Positions 22,386-31,598 of a stretch of DNA of 41,602 nt are shown here, one piece after another. The stretch spans positions 1 to 41,602 of the forward strand of contig JAISUH010000038.1 of NCBI GenBank assembly GCA_031272205.1, written 5' to 3'. The position numbers and the translations under genes are program-made. Origin of the DNA: Dysgonamonadaceae bacterium. GTDB taxonomy: Bacteria > Bacteroidota > Bacteroidia > Bacteroidales > Dysgonomonadaceae. Position 1 is the stretch's first letter. The number at the start of each line of letters is the position of its first letter. The notes under the pieces were generated by a model. The model was not told the origin of the DNA. It saw only the letters and a program-made list of their open reading frames with translations, and did not search any database.

Positions 22386-23282
22386 ATGAACAAGCAAATT
22401 ATACTTCGAGCGATTGGGCGAATGATGTCCGCAACAGTCGGGTTTGTATTTTGCAGCAACGTTTTATTCGCTCAAATACAATACGACAGCGAATTTGCTG
22501 TTGGCGCAGGATTGGGATGTTCCTCTTTCGATTACGGTTTTTTGCAAAAAACAGGGACAAGCAACACCTCCGGGCTCGGCGGGACTTTGGGCGTAAGCTA
22601 TACCCGTTTTTTTTCCCGCAACATCGGTCTGTCTTTCGGCTTGGAAGCGGGAGTATATAACGCTTCGTTTACCGTTGATGCTGCCCGCGACGAATATTCA
22701 ATAGCAACGCCTCCGGGCTTGCAAGGCTCTTTTTTATTGCGTGCGGATTATTCGGGCATCGAAGAAAAACACAGCGTCGTTTTCCTGCAAATACCCCTAA
22801 TGCTGCAATTTCAAGCGCCGGTTAGCGGCAGCGCCTTTTTTTATTTTGGCGCGGGAGGAAAAATAGGGATACCCGTATCGCCGTTGTACAAGCAGTCGGT
22901 CAAATCCGTCATTACCACGGGCTATTCAGACTATACGGCGCAAACCTACCAAAATATGCCCAATCACGGTTTCGACAGCTATTCCGATATTCAGACGGAT
23001 GGAACCTTCAAGACCGGCATCCCTTATATGCTGTCGCTCGAAAGCGGAATAAAATTCGGCAAAACGGGTAAAACGCCCGTTTACACGGGATTTTACCTCG
23101 ATTACGGGTTGAACAACATACAAAAAACTTCGGACAGCAAACTATTGGAATACAATGAGTCAAACCCAAGCAATCCGGTCTGGCGCGGTGTTGTGGAAAA
23201 TGCTTCCCTCGTCAACAAAATAAAACCTTTTGCATTGGGGTTGAAAATCAGGGTTGCTTTCGGCAGTGGAAAAGGCCTTTAA
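22386..23282 (+). CDS. outer-membrane beta-barrel protein
   Basis: A 298-aa exported protein. A signal peptide ends around NVLFAQ, followed by alternating hydrophobic and polar strands with many Gly, Tyr and Phe (AVGAGLGCSS, LGVSYTRFF, IGLSFGLEAGVY). The last residues LGLKIRVAFGSGKGL resemble a barrel-closing strand. This matches the outer-membrane beta-barrel families (PorT/OMP_b-brl_2-like) common in Bacteroidota. The start is the ATG at 22386, 23 bases after the protease stop; the frame is open from 22335 but the signal peptide begins at 22386. The tight spacing suggests joint expression with the protease lipoprotein. The function is not known. Confidence 0.8.
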   Translation: MNKQIILRAIGRMMSATVGFVFCSNVLFAQIQYDSEFAVGAGLGCSSFDYGFLQKTGTSNTSGLGGTLGVSYTRFFSRNIGLSFGLEAGVYNASFTVDAARDEYSIATPPGLQGSFLLRADYSGIEEKHSVVFLQIPLMLQFQAPVSGSAFFYFGAGGKIGIPVSPLYKQSVKSVITTGYSDYTAQTYQNMPNHGFDSYSDIQTDGTFKTGIPYMLSLESGIKFGKTGKTPVYTGFYLDYGLNNIQKTSDSKLLEYNESNPSNPVWRGVVENASLVNKIKPFALGLKIRVAFGSGKGL

Positions 23283-23329
23283 CTATGGGCATCTTGTCTT
23301 TCTTGGGGACGAATTTAGGCCAAAATACT

Positions 23330-23359
23330 TTTGCAACTGAACTATTTATCGTAATTTTG
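23330..23359 (+). promoter_or_regulatory. promoter of mutA-mutB
   Basis: TTTG at 23330-23333, an 18-base spacer and TAATTTTG at 23352-23359 form a complete -33/-7 pair, 40 bases before the mutA ATG. I see no cobalamin riboswitch in the short leader. Confidence 0.7.
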
Positions 23360-23399
23360 CAGTCGTTATCTGATAAATTAAAATAAATATAAGTTAATT

Positions 23400-25289
23400 A
23401 TGAGTCAACAGGAAGAAAAACTTTTACAGGATTTTCCGTCCGTTTCCACGCAAGAGTGGATGGATAAAATCATTGCCGATTTAAAAGGCGCTGATTTCCA
23501 GAAAAAAATGGTTTGGAGAACCAACGAAGGTTTTAATGTTAATCCTTTCTATCGGGCCGAAAATATCGAAGGGTTCCGGTGGATCGATAATTTGCCGGGA
23601 AAATTCCCTTATGTGCGCAGCACCCGGAGAACCAACGAATGGTATGTGCGCCAAGATATTAAAGTAGCCGATTATGCCGAAGCCAACCGGAAAGCCTTGG
23701 CTTTGTTGCAGAAAGGGGTAACCTCGCTCGGCTTTGTCCTCCCCAAAAAGGATTTGTCGGCCGAAAATATCGCCATCTTGCTCAACGGGATTTACCCCAA
23801 CATGGTGGAGTTGAATTTCAGAACCTGCATCACCCGCACGGTAGAACTATCCCGCTTAGTTGTCGATTATGTTCTTTCTCAGAACCTTGATGTGATGGAG
23901 TGTTTTGGCTCCATCGAATTTGATCCCTTCCGTAAAATCCTCAAAAATGGAGAGGATGCACCCCAGTGGGTGGACGAATCGGTTGAAATAGTAAACATTG
24001 TCGCCAAGCTTCCCCGATATCGCGCGATTTCCGTTGCCGGAAACATGTTTAGCGATGCCGGAGCATATATTTATCAAGAGCTGGGATACAGCTTGGCTTA
24101 CGGAAATGCCATATTGAGCAAGCTCATCGAAAAGGGTGTAGATCCTTCTTTAGCTGCCAAAAAAATAAAATTTGAATGGGGTATCGGCTCCAACTATTTT
24201 ATGGAAATTGCAAAATTCCGCGCCGCGCGTTGGTTATGGGCCGAAATCGTAAATGCTTACAAGCCCGCTTGCCATCACGATTGCCCCAACAAAGCGGACG
24301 ACGGGACTTGTCGTTGCGCTGCCAAAATGAATATCTATGCACGCACGTCGAGATTCAACCAGACCGTTTACGACCCCTACGTGAACCTGCTCCGCACACA
24401 AACCGAAGCCATGTCGGCTACGATTGCGGGTGTTGATTCACTGACGGTCTTACCCTTCAACGAAGCATACGAAACGCCGACCGACTTTTCGGAACGCATA
24501 GCCACCAACCAACAATTGTTGTTGAAGGAGGAATCGCATTTCGATAAGGTTATCGACCCGTCGGCCGGTTCATATTATATTGAAAACCTCACGCTCGCCA
24601 TCGCCCGTCAGGCTTGGAAACTTTTCCTCGAAATCGAGGAAACAGGATTCTACGAAGCGCTGAAAGTCGGCGCCGTACAAGATGCCGTGAATGCTTCTGC
24701 CGAAGCACGCTTCAAAGCATTGGCCGGCCGTCGTGAGATACTGCTCGGCACAAACCAATATCCGAATTTCATCGAAAAAATGGGCGATAAAATATCGATA
24801 CAGGAACCGCAAGACTGCTGTTGTGGCGATGAAGCGCCGTTCAAAAAATTGAACAGCCGCCGTTTGGCTTCCGATTTCAACGAACTGCGCCTGACTACCG
24901 AACGCAACGAAACGCCCAAGGTTTTCATGCTCACCATCGGGAATCTTGCCATGCGCTTGGCGCGTTCGCAGTTCTCCAGTAACTTTTTCGCTTGCGCCGG
25001 ATATAAAGTGATTGACAACCTTGGTTTCGAAACCGTTGCCGAAGGCATAGATGCCGCATGCAAAGCCGAAGCGGATGTCATTGTGCTTTGTTCGAGCGAC
25101 GATGAATACGCCGATTACGCTCCTGAGGCATATCGGTTGGCGGAAGAGAATCACAAATTGTTTGTCGTAGCGGGTGCGCCTGCTTGCATGGATGATTTGA
25201 AAGCCCAAGGAATTGAGAATTTCATCAACGTGAAAAGCAATGTGTTGGACACGCTCCGGATTTTTAACGATAAATTGGGAATAGGTTAG
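23400..25289 (+). CDS. mutA: methylmalonyl-CoA mutase, small (beta) subunit
   Basis: The non-catalytic partner subunit (629 aa) of the heterodimeric B12-dependent methylmalonyl-CoA mutase. It has the same two-domain shape as the large subunit: a TIM-barrel part (for example WGIGSNYFMEIAKFRAARWLWAEIV at about 260-285, shown here only by its ends WGIG and AEIV) and a flavodoxin-like C-terminal domain from about 500. The cobalamin motif DxHxxG is missing from that domain, as expected for the small subunit. Two Cys-rich spots, CHHDCPNKADDGTCRC (about 294-309) and DCCCGDE, are unusual and may bind metal. mutB follows after 81 bases. Confidence 0.95.
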   Translation: MSQQEEKLLQDFPSVSTQEWMDKIIADLKGADFQKKMVWRTNEGFNVNPFYRAENIEGFRWIDNLPGKFPYVRSTRRTNEWYVRQDIKVADYAEANRKALALLQKGVTSLGFVLPKKDLSAENIAILLNGIYPNMVELNFRTCITRTVELSRLVVDYVLSQNLDVMECFGSIEFDPFRKILKNGEDAPQWVDESVEIVNIVAKLPRYRAISVAGNMFSDAGAYIYQELGYSLAYGNAILSKLIEKGVDPSLAAKKIKFEWGIGSNYFMEIAKFRAARWLWAEIVNAYKPACHHDCPNKADDGTCRCAAKMNIYARTSRFNQTVYDPYVNLLRTQTEAMSATIAGVDSLTVLPFNEAYETPTDFSERIATNQQLLLKEESHFDKVIDPSAGSYYIENLTLAIARQAWKLFLEIEETGFYEALKVGAVQDAVNASAEARFKALAGRREILLGTNQYPNFIEKMGDKISIQEPQDCCCGDEAPFKKLNSRRLASDFNELRLTTERNETPKVFMLTIGNLAMRLARSQFSSNFFACAGYKVIDNLGFETVAEGIDAACKAEADVIVLCSSDDEYADYAPEAYRLAEENHKLFVVAGAPACMDDLKAQGIENFINVKSNVLDTLRIFNDKLGIG

Positions 25290-25370
25290 ACGGAAAAGAG
25301 GAGCAAGGTTGATACGAACTGACCTCCAATTTCTTCCGCAATAATATTAACAAGAAAAAATAAATAACAA

Positions 25371-27518
25371 ATGAAACCAGATTTCAAAAATATCGATATA
25401 GAAAATGAAGGATTTGTTTCGACGGATGTCTCGACATGGGCTGCCGAGCACGAAATCAAAGCCGATTGGCTCACGGCGGAACAAATCCCGGTAAAGCCCG
25501 TTTACACCAAAGAAGATCTCGAAGGCATGGAACATTTGAACTATGCCGCAGGCATTCCGCCTTTCCTTCGCGGGCCGTACAGTGGCATGTATGCCATGCG
25601 CCCATGGACGATCCGCCAGTATGCCGGATTTTCAACGGCCGAAGAATCGAATGCGTTCTACCGCCGCAACCTTGCATCGGGACAGAAAGGGCTTTCGGTG
25701 GCTTTCGACTTGGCAACACACCGCGGTTACGATGCCGACCACGAACGTGTGGTGGGCGATGTGGGTAAAGCCGGAGTATCTATCTGCTCTGTTGAAGACA
25801 TGAAAGTGCTTTTCGACGGTATCCCCTTGAACAAAATGTCGGTCTCCATGACCATGAACGGAGCCGTTCTGCCCGTGTTGGCGTTTTACATCAACGCCGG
25901 TTTGGAACAGGGCGCCAAGTTGGAAGAAATGGCGGGAACCATCCAAAACGACATCCTGAAAGAATTTATGGTGCGCAACACCTATATTTATCCGCCGGAA
26001 TTTTCCATGAAGATTATCGCCGATATCTTCGAATACACTTCCCGGAAAATGCCAAAATTCAATTCGATTTCCATTTCGGGATACCACATGCAAGAAGCCG
26101 GCGCAACAGCCGACATCGAGTTGGCTTATACATTGGCCGACGGCATGGAATACCTGAAAGCGGGCATCAATGCCGGAATCGATGTCGATGCGTTTGCACC
26201 GCGGCTTTCATTCTTCTGGGCTATCGGGATGAACCATTTTATGGAAATCGCAAAGATGCGTGCCGGTCGTTTGTTGTGGGCGAAAATCGTGAAAAGTTTT
26301 GGTGCGAAGAATCCAAAATCTTTGGCATTAAGAACCCATTCGCAGACTTCAGGATGGTCGCTGACCGAACAGGATCCCTTTAATAATGTGGGGCGTACCT
26401 GTATCGAAGCCATGGCTGCCGCTTTGGGACACACGCAGTCCTTGCACACCAACGCATTGGACGAAGCCATTGCTTTGCCGACCGATTTCTCGGCGCGTAT
26501 TGCCCGCAACACACAGATTTACATTCAGGAAGAAACCCAGATTTGCAAGGAGATTGATCCATGGGCGGGTTCCTATTACGTGGAATCCATGACCAACGAA
26601 TTGGTACACAAAGCTTGGGCGCTGATTCAGGAGATTCAACAGTTGGGCGGTATGGCCAAAGCCATTGAGACGGGTATTCCGAAAATGCGCATCGAAGAGG
26701 CTGCTGCACGCACGCAAGCCCACATCGATTCGGGAACGCAGAAAATCATCGGTGTGAACGAATATCGTTTGGAGAAAGAAGATCCCATCGATATCCTCGA
26801 AGTGGATAATACCGAGGTGCGCAAGCAGCAAATTGCCCGTTTGGAAGAGTTGAAGAAAAACAGGGACAACAACGCTGTACAAAAAGCGCTCGACGCCATT
26901 ACGCGCTGCGTGGAAACCAAGGAAGGCAATCTGCTCGAATTAGCAGTAGAGGCCGCTAAAGTACGTGCAACGCTGGGTGAAATCTCTTATGCGTGCGAAA
27001 AAATAGTAGGTCGTTATAAAGCAGTAATCAGAACAATATCAGGCGTGTATTCATCAGAAACAAAATCAGATCCGACGTTCACGGAAGCATGTAAGCTGGC
27101 CGATAAATTTGCAAAGAAAGAAGGTCGGCAACCGCGTATTATGATCGCGAAGATGGGGCAGGACGGCCATGACCGTGGAGCCAAAGTAGTAGCAACCGGA
27201 TATGCCGATTGCGGTTTCGACGTGGACATGGGACCTTTGTTCCAAACTCCGGAAGAAGCGGCTCGTCAAGCGGTGGAAAACGACGTTCATGTATTGGGCG
27301 TTTCATCGTTAGCGGCAGGACATAAAACCTTGATTCCGCAAGTGATTGAAGAATTGAAGACGCTGGGACGTCCCGACATTATCGTTATCGCCGGAGGCGT
27401 TATCCCCGCTCAAGATTACGATTTCCTTTACAAAGCCGGCGTAGCGGCCATCTTTGGGCCGGGCACATCGGTAACGAAGGCCGCGGTGGAGATCCTTCAC
27501 ATTTTGCTGGAAGAGTAA
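25371..27518 (+). CDS. mutB: methylmalonyl-CoA mutase, large (alpha) subunit
   Basis: The catalytic subunit (715 aa) interconverts succinyl-CoA and methylmalonyl-CoA with adenosylcobalamin, linking the TCA-type reductive branch to propionate formation. The substrate-binding barrel fills residues 1 to about 560 ([20 protein letters not shown] near 90, [16 protein letters not shown] near 325). The B12 domain lies at the end with DGHDRG, where His600 is the lower cobalt ligand, followed by [11 protein letters not shown] and IAGGVIP. The length and all key motifs are normal. It is the second gene of the mutA-mutB operon. Confidence 0.97.
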   Translation: MKPDFKNIDIENEGFVSTDVSTWAAEHEIKADWLTAEQIPVKPVYTKEDLEGMEHLNYAAGIPPFLRGPYSGMYAMRPWTIRQYAGFSTAEESNAFYRRNLASGQKGLSVAFDLATHRGYDADHERVVGDVGKAGVSICSVEDMKVLFDGIPLNKMSVSMTMNGAVLPVLAFYINAGLEQGAKLEEMAGTIQNDILKEFMVRNTYIYPPEFSMKIIADIFEYTSRKMPKFNSISISGYHMQEAGATADIELAYTLADGMEYLKAGINAGIDVDAFAPRLSFFWAIGMNHFMEIAKMRAGRLLWAKIVKSFGAKNPKSLALRTHSQTSGWSLTEQDPFNNVGRTCIEAMAAALGHTQSLHTNALDEAIALPTDFSARIARNTQIYIQEETQICKEIDPWAGSYYVESMTNELVHKAWALIQEIQQLGGMAKAIETGIPKMRIEEAAARTQAHIDSGTQKIIGVNEYRLEKEDPIDILEVDNTEVRKQQIARLEELKKNRDNNAVQKALDAITRCVETKEGNLLELAVEAAKVRATLGEISYACEKIVGRYKAVIRTISGVYSSETKSDPTFTEACKLADKFAKKEGRQPRIMIAKMGQDGHDRGAKVVATGYADCGFDVDMGPLFQTPEEAARQAVENDVHVLGVSSLAAGHKTLIPQVIEELKTLGRPDIIVIAGGVIPAQDYDFLYKAGVAAIFGPGTSVTKAAVEILHILLEE

Positions 27519-27614
27519 AAAGCCGGATTTCACGTATCCCGAAACGACGGATAGAGGCCTGTGGCGCTTTCCTGTCGTTTTGAGCGCGGGGTATTTTGGA
27601 AAAACAGAAAAAAA

Positions 27615-27645
27615 GCCGTCTCGAAATTATTCGGGGCGGTTTTTT
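27615..27645 (+). terminator. terminator of mutA-mutB
   Basis: GCCGTCTCGAA (27615-27625) and TTCGGGGCGGT (27630-27640) form an 11-bp stem with three G-T pairs and loop ATTA, then a T run to 27645. It lies 96 bases after the mutB stop. Confidence 0.85.
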
Positions 27646-27665
27646 ATTTCGAAACAAAAAGTGCG

Positions 27666-27673
27666 TATATTTG
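27666..27673 (+). promoter_or_regulatory. putative -7 box of corA
   Basis: TATATTTG matches TAnnTTTG and lies 18 bases before the ATG at 27692. It lies inside the longer open frame that begins at 27596, which argues for the downstream start. Confidence 0.6.
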
Positions 27674-27691
27674 TGGAAAATTGAAGCATCT

Positions 27692-28765
27692 ATGATTTTT
27701 TCATCATCCGCCCCCATAAAAAAGAAAGAGGACATCGGTTTGTCGCCCTACGAGATAAAGTTTCGGGGGCAACGCAAATCGGACAAGGTGAAAATGACCG
27801 TTTTTGATTTTGATGAAAACAGGCTCTCGGAATACAAGATCGAAAATGAAAACCAGCTTGAACCGATGAAAAATCCTCAGACGACCACGTGGTTGAATAT
27901 CGACGGCCTTCACAACGAAGATCTGATGAAAAAAGTAGCCGCTACTTTTTCCATTCCTTCCGATGTGATGTCCGATATATTGGATCCGCAATTGCGGCCG
28001 ACGGTGGAAGATTTCGACACAGGGCTCTACGTTTCCATCCGCATGTTGGAATTTAACGAGAAATCGGGCAAAATTTACGTCGATAACCTGAGCCTCTTCT
28101 TGACCGAAACCCTGCTTATTTCTTTTCAGGAAAAACCGGGAGATGTGTTTGATCCCGTGCGCGAACGCATCCGCAAAAATCGGGCGAAAATACGGACTTC
28201 GGGCTCCGATTATCTCGCTTTTGCACTGTTGGACGTGATTATAGACAACTATATCTATATTCTTGGGCGCATAGGCGATAAGATAGAGGAAGTGGAGGAG
28301 AAAATGATTACCAGTTTTGATAAGGAGTTTCTTCAGAAAATCAATGTCTTGAAAAGCGAGTTGAACAAACTCCGCCGCGAGATAAAACCCGCCAAAGAGA
28401 TGATTCTGAACTTGATGAAATTGGACACCGATTTTATCCACGAATCCAATCATACGCATTACAAAGAATTGCAGGACAACATCAATCAGGCGACCGAACA
28501 GCTTGATTATTACCGTGAAGTGTTGTACGACGAAGTGGATATGTACCACTCGTTTATGAGCACTAAGCTGAACGACATCATGGCCGTACTGACGGCCTTT
28601 TCGGTGATATTCATCCCCCTGACGTTTATCGTAGGGGTTTACGGAACCAATTTTTCCAATATCCCCGAACTGCATTGGCAATACGGTTATTTGGCGATGT
28701 GGATAGTGATGATTATCATGGCAATCATTATGTTGATCTATTTTAAACGGAAAAATTGGTGGTAG
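27692..28765 (+). CDS. corA: CorA family divalent-cation transporter
   Basis: A 357-aa inner-membrane channel-like transporter for magnesium or cobalt, working as a pentamer. Residues 1 to about 290 form the cytoplasmic funnel with long helices (charged region EKMITSFDKEFLQKIN and the following KSELNKLRREI), and two membrane helices close the protein (about 295-316 and 333-352). The signature loop reads YGTNFSN (GTN at 318-320) instead of YGMN, while the IPEL part of the loop is kept. The start is the ATG at 27692, after the promoter box; the frame is open from a TTG at 27596 that overlaps the mutB terminator. Zinc transport cannot be excluded. Confidence 0.9.
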   Translation: MIFSSSAPIKKKEDIGLSPYEIKFRGQRKSDKVKMTVFDFDENRLSEYKIENENQLEPMKNPQTTTWLNIDGLHNEDLMKKVAATFSIPSDVMSDILDPQLRPTVEDFDTGLYVSIRMLEFNEKSGKIYVDNLSLFLTETLLISFQEKPGDVFDPVRERIRKNRAKIRTSGSDYLAFALLDVIIDNYIYILGRIGDKIEEVEEKMITSFDKEFLQKINVLKSELNKLRREIKPAKEMILNLMKLDTDFIHESNHTHYKELQDNINQATEQLDYYREVLYDEVDMYHSFMSTKLNDIMAVLTAFSVIFIPLTFIVGVYGTNFSNIPELHWQYGYLAMWIVMIIMAIIMLIYFKRKNWW

Positions 28766-28848
28766 AGGAGACCATGGTTTTTCCATTAAAAACATAAAAA
28801 AACTCCTTTTTTAGAATAATTATTCATCACGATAAGGTCAAAAAATGG

Positions 28849-28856
28849 TATATTTG
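28849..28856 (+). promoter_or_regulatory. putative -7 box of the NagB-like/PIG-L fusion gene
   Basis: TATATTTG, 34 bases before the ATG at 28891, matches TAnnTTTG exactly. The -33 element is not clear. Confidence 0.55.
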
Positions 28857-28890
28857 TAAACCCAAATACAATTAAAATGCTATTTAAATT

Positions 28891-30876
28891 ATGAGATTAG
28901 ATTTAAGTTCTAAAATTACGCTCGACCGTACTCCTCAGCGGCTTTACAAACCGGAAAACGATTTCGAAGAATATACGCTGACACGTTACGAAAAGATTCC
29001 GACTCTGATTTACAAAGAGATACTGCGGGCAGCGCAAAAAGTGGCCAACGAAATTGTTCGTGAAATGCAGAAAAAACGGGCGGAAGGGAAATCTTTTGTT
29101 CTCGGCCTTTCGGGCGGCGTATCGCCAACGCCCGTTTACGAAGAATTGGTGCGCCTGCACCGAGAAGAGGGCGTGTCGTTCAAAAACCTTGTTGTGTTTA
29201 ACACCTACGAGTATTATCCCATCGAAGACCCGACGCACAGCAATCTGCAAGCCTTAAAAGACATTTTGCTGAACCACATAGATATTCATCCTTCCAATAT
29301 TTATTCGCCCGACGCGACCGTAGAAAAAGACCTGATAGCCAAGAAATGCGAAGAATTTGATATGGATTTGCAGCGTCTCGGCGAACTCGATTATCTGTTG
29401 TTGGGTTTGGGGAGCAAAGGAAACATCGGATTCAACATGCCCGGCAGCAATTTATACTCGCAAACGCGCCTTGTCATGCTCGACGGAGATTTGCGCAAAG
29501 ATATGGCGCACGTTTTCGGCTCTATGGACAAGGTGCCGGTTAGCGGCATTACCATGGGCATTGGCGACATGCTGAAAGCCAAACACATTACGCTTTTGGC
29601 TTGGGGCGAACAAAAGGCCGAAAGCATCAAGGAAATGGTCGAAGGCAAGGTTGCCGATTCCGTTCCCGCTTCTATCTTGCAGCGGCACGAAGATGTGAAT
29701 GTGGTGATCGATTTGTCTGCCGCAGGCAGCCTTACCCGTATCAGTTACCCGTGGTTGGTAACCAATTGCGACTGGAGCGACAAACTCATTCGTCGCGCCA
29801 TCGTTTGGCTGTGCGACAAAGTGAATAAACCCATCCTCAAACTGACCAACAAAGATTATAACGATTACGGGTTGAGCGAACTATTGGCCATTTACGGTTC
29901 GGCATATAATGTGAATATAAAGATATTCAATGATTTGCAGCACACCATTACCGGATGGCCGGGGGGAAAACCCAATTCCGACGATACTTACCGCCCCGAA
30001 CGGGCCTTTCCTTACCCGAAAAGGGTTATCATTTTCAGCCCGCATCCCGACGACGATGTGATTTCGATGGGTGGAACGTTTCAGCGTTTAGTCAATCAAG
30101 GACATGAAGTTCATATTGCCTATCAGACATCCGGAAATATTGCCGTCGGCGATGAAGAGGTTATCCGCTACTTGGCGGTCATAGACAGCATCCGGCATCG
30201 TTTCGATCCCAACAACAAGGTGATCATCGATAAATACAAAAAGCTGAGGGATTATCTGATCCACGAAAAAACGAAAGACGACGTGGACACCCCCGATATT
30301 TTGTATGTCAAAGGGCAGATCCGCCGCGAAGAAGCCCGCACTGCCGACCGATACGTCGGTTTGTCGGACGAAAACGTGCATTTTCTCGATTTGCCTTTCT
30401 ACGAAACCGGAAAAATCAAGAAAAACCCGATTTCGAAACAGGATGTCATTATCGTCAAAGATTTTATTGAATCCATCAAACCACACCAGATTTACGTAGC
30501 CGGCGATCTTGCCGACCCGCACGGGACACACAAAGTTTGCTTGGATGCCGCTCTTGCCGCCATTGATATGGTGAAGGGTGAAGACTGGTACAAAGACTGT
30601 CGCGTTTGGATGTATCGCGGAGCGTGGATGGAGTGGGAGATTGACCATATCGAAATGGCTGTCCCGCTTTCACCCGAAGAGTTGCGCCAAAAACGCAATG
30701 CCATTCTCAAACACCAGTCGCAGATGGAGAGCGCACCGTTTCTCGGCGACGACGAGCGTTTGTTCTGGCAACGTTCCGAAGAACGCAACCGTGCTACGGC
30801 CAACCTCTACAATAAGCTCGGTTTGGCGTCATACGAAGCTATTGAAGCCTTTGTGGAGTACAAACCCATTGATTGA
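28891..30876 (+). CDS. NagB-like domain fused to PIG-L/LmbE deacetylase
   Basis: A 661-aa cytoplasmic fusion, usually named glucosamine-6-phosphate deaminase in Bacteroidota. Residues about 35-285 follow the NagB fold (VLGLSGG at 70-76, GFNMPGS at 180-186, Lys242 matching E. coli Lys208). However, the catalytic residues of E. coli NagB are replaced: Asp72 by Tyr106, Asp141 by Lys176, His143 by Asn178 and Glu148 by Met183. The C-terminal half from about 375 is a PIG-L/LmbE zinc deacetylase with HPDDD at 385-389 and HGTH at 544-547, so its metal site looks complete. I infer a deacetylase acting on an amino-sugar compound, with the first domain binding a sugar phosphate rather than deaminating it. 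Confidence 0.85.
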   Translation: MRLDLSSKITLDRTPQRLYKPENDFEEYTLTRYEKIPTLIYKEILRAAQKVANEIVREMQKKRAEGKSFVLGLSGGVSPTPVYEELVRLHREEGVSFKNLVVFNTYEYYPIEDPTHSNLQALKDILLNHIDIHPSNIYSPDATVEKDLIAKKCEEFDMDLQRLGELDYLLLGLGSKGNIGFNMPGSNLYSQTRLVMLDGDLRKDMAHVFGSMDKVPVSGITMGIGDMLKAKHITLLAWGEQKAESIKEMVEGKVADSVPASILQRHEDVNVVIDLSAAGSLTRISYPWLVTNCDWSDKLIRRAIVWLCDKVNKPILKLTNKDYNDYGLSELLAIYGSAYNVNIKIFNDLQHTITGWPGGKPNSDDTYRPERAFPYPKRVIIFSPHPDDDVISMGGTFQRLVNQGHEVHIAYQTSGNIAVGDEEVIRYLAVIDSIRHRFDPNNKVIIDKYKKLRDYLIHEKTKDDVDTPDILYVKGQIRREEARTADRYVGLSDENVHFLDLPFYETGKIKKNPISKQDVIIVKDFIESIKPHQIYVAGDLADPHGTHKVCLDAALAAIDMVKGEDWYKDCRVWMYRGAWMEWEIDHIEMAVPLSPEELRQKRNAILKHQSQMESAPFLGDDERLFWQRSEERNRATANLYNKLGLASYEAIEAFVEYKPID

Positions 30877-30903
30877 TCACATTCGCGCAAGAAAAACAAT
30901 CTC

Positions 30904-30948
30904 AAAAAAAACGGCAGGATAATGAAAAACAATCCTGTCGTTTTTTTG
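30904..30948 (+). terminator. terminator after the NagB-like/PIG-L fusion gene
   Basis: ACGGCAGGAT (30911-30920) pairs with ATCCTGTCGT (30932-30941), with one G-T pair; flanking A and T tracts extend the stem to about 16 bp and supply the U-tract. The A/T symmetry suggests it may work in both directions. Confidence 0.85.
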
Positions 30949-31049
30949 TTTTTTGAGATAAAGATGCTCAAGTGGCAAAATTCAGCTCCATTTTGCGGTA
31001 TAATTCATAAAAATGTTGTATATTGGAGCCGTAATTAACAAAAAGGAAC

Positions 31050-31439
31050 ATGGATAAGGAAAAATACCACATCGAATTTGAGATGGGTAACGCCTCACAA
31101 AACAGTTTGTGGCGTATGATCAGCCAGATTGGAGGGCTTTCGGAATGGTTTGCCGACGATGTGGCGTTCGATGAAGACGAAAATATCTATACGTTTACAT
31201 GGAGCAAGAGCGACAACCGCGCCAAAGTGCAAAACTTGAAGCCGCAGTCGTCTATCCGCTTCCGCTGGTTGGATGAGGACGACGAAAACGCCTATTTTGA
31301 ATTTGCCCTGCACAAGCTCGATTTATCGGGTGAGATGGTTTTGGAGATCACCGATTTTGCCGAACCCGATGAAAAAGGCGATTCCATCTCGCTTTGGGAA
31401 CAACAAGTGGCCGAGATGAAGCGGCGGTTAGGCGTTTGA
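31050..31439 (+). CDS. START-like domain protein
   Basis: A 129-aa soluble protein with the helix-grip layout of START/Bet v1-like proteins: IEFEMGN strand, helices with LWRMISQIGGLSEWFADDV, then a run of strands (YTFTWS, SSIRFRWLD, YFEFALH, MVLEITDFAE) and a C-terminal helix (LWEQQVAEMKRRLGV). Such small START-like proteins are widespread in Bacteroidota, and their ligand is unknown. No signal peptide is present. It precedes the LptF/G permease and ribBA on the same strand, but a promoter box lies between, so it may be a separate unit. Confidence 0.8.
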   Translation: MDKEKYHIEFEMGNASQNSLWRMISQIGGLSEWFADDVAFDEDENIYTFTWSKSDNRAKVQNLKPQSSIRFRWLDEDDENAYFEFALHKLDLSGEMVLEITDFAEPDEKGDSISLWEQQVAEMKRRLGV

Positions 31440-31555
31440 TGGATGCCTGACAACTATCCTTAGACAAGGGGCAGGTAAAAAATCTACTGTTTTCATCGGT
31501 CTTTTTCTTTAAATATCTTTACGCATTTATGGGTGGATAGTCCGCATGATTTTAT

Positions 31556-31563
31556 TATCTTTG
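31556..31563 (+). promoter_or_regulatory. putative -7 box of the LptF/G-ribBA unit
   Basis: TATCTTTG matches TAnnTTTG exactly and lies 35 bases before the ATG at 31599. The open frame extends upstream across this box, which supports the later start. Confidence 0.6.
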
Positions 31564-31598
31564 TGGTCAAAATTCAAAGGAAAATTCTTTTCCGTTAC

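Noticed and set aside
19195-23282. Integrative element at tRNA-Leu
   Set aside because: No integrase and no second copy of the tRNA 3' end were seen. Kept only as an open question in the findings.
23283-23399. Cobalamin riboswitch before mutA
   Set aside because: The gap is only 117 bases, contains a promoter whose -7 box ends 40 bases before the ATG, and shows no B12-box-like sequence.
27704-28795. 363-codon minus-strand open frame opposite corA
   Set aside because: It is a shadow of corA: composition is biased to His, Phe and Val, there are no family motifs, and corA has clear ones.
30992-31026. Promoter (TTTG and TATATTGG) before the START-like gene
   Set aside because: The -7 box has a mismatch at a key T and the spacer is 23 bases, too long for the usual form.
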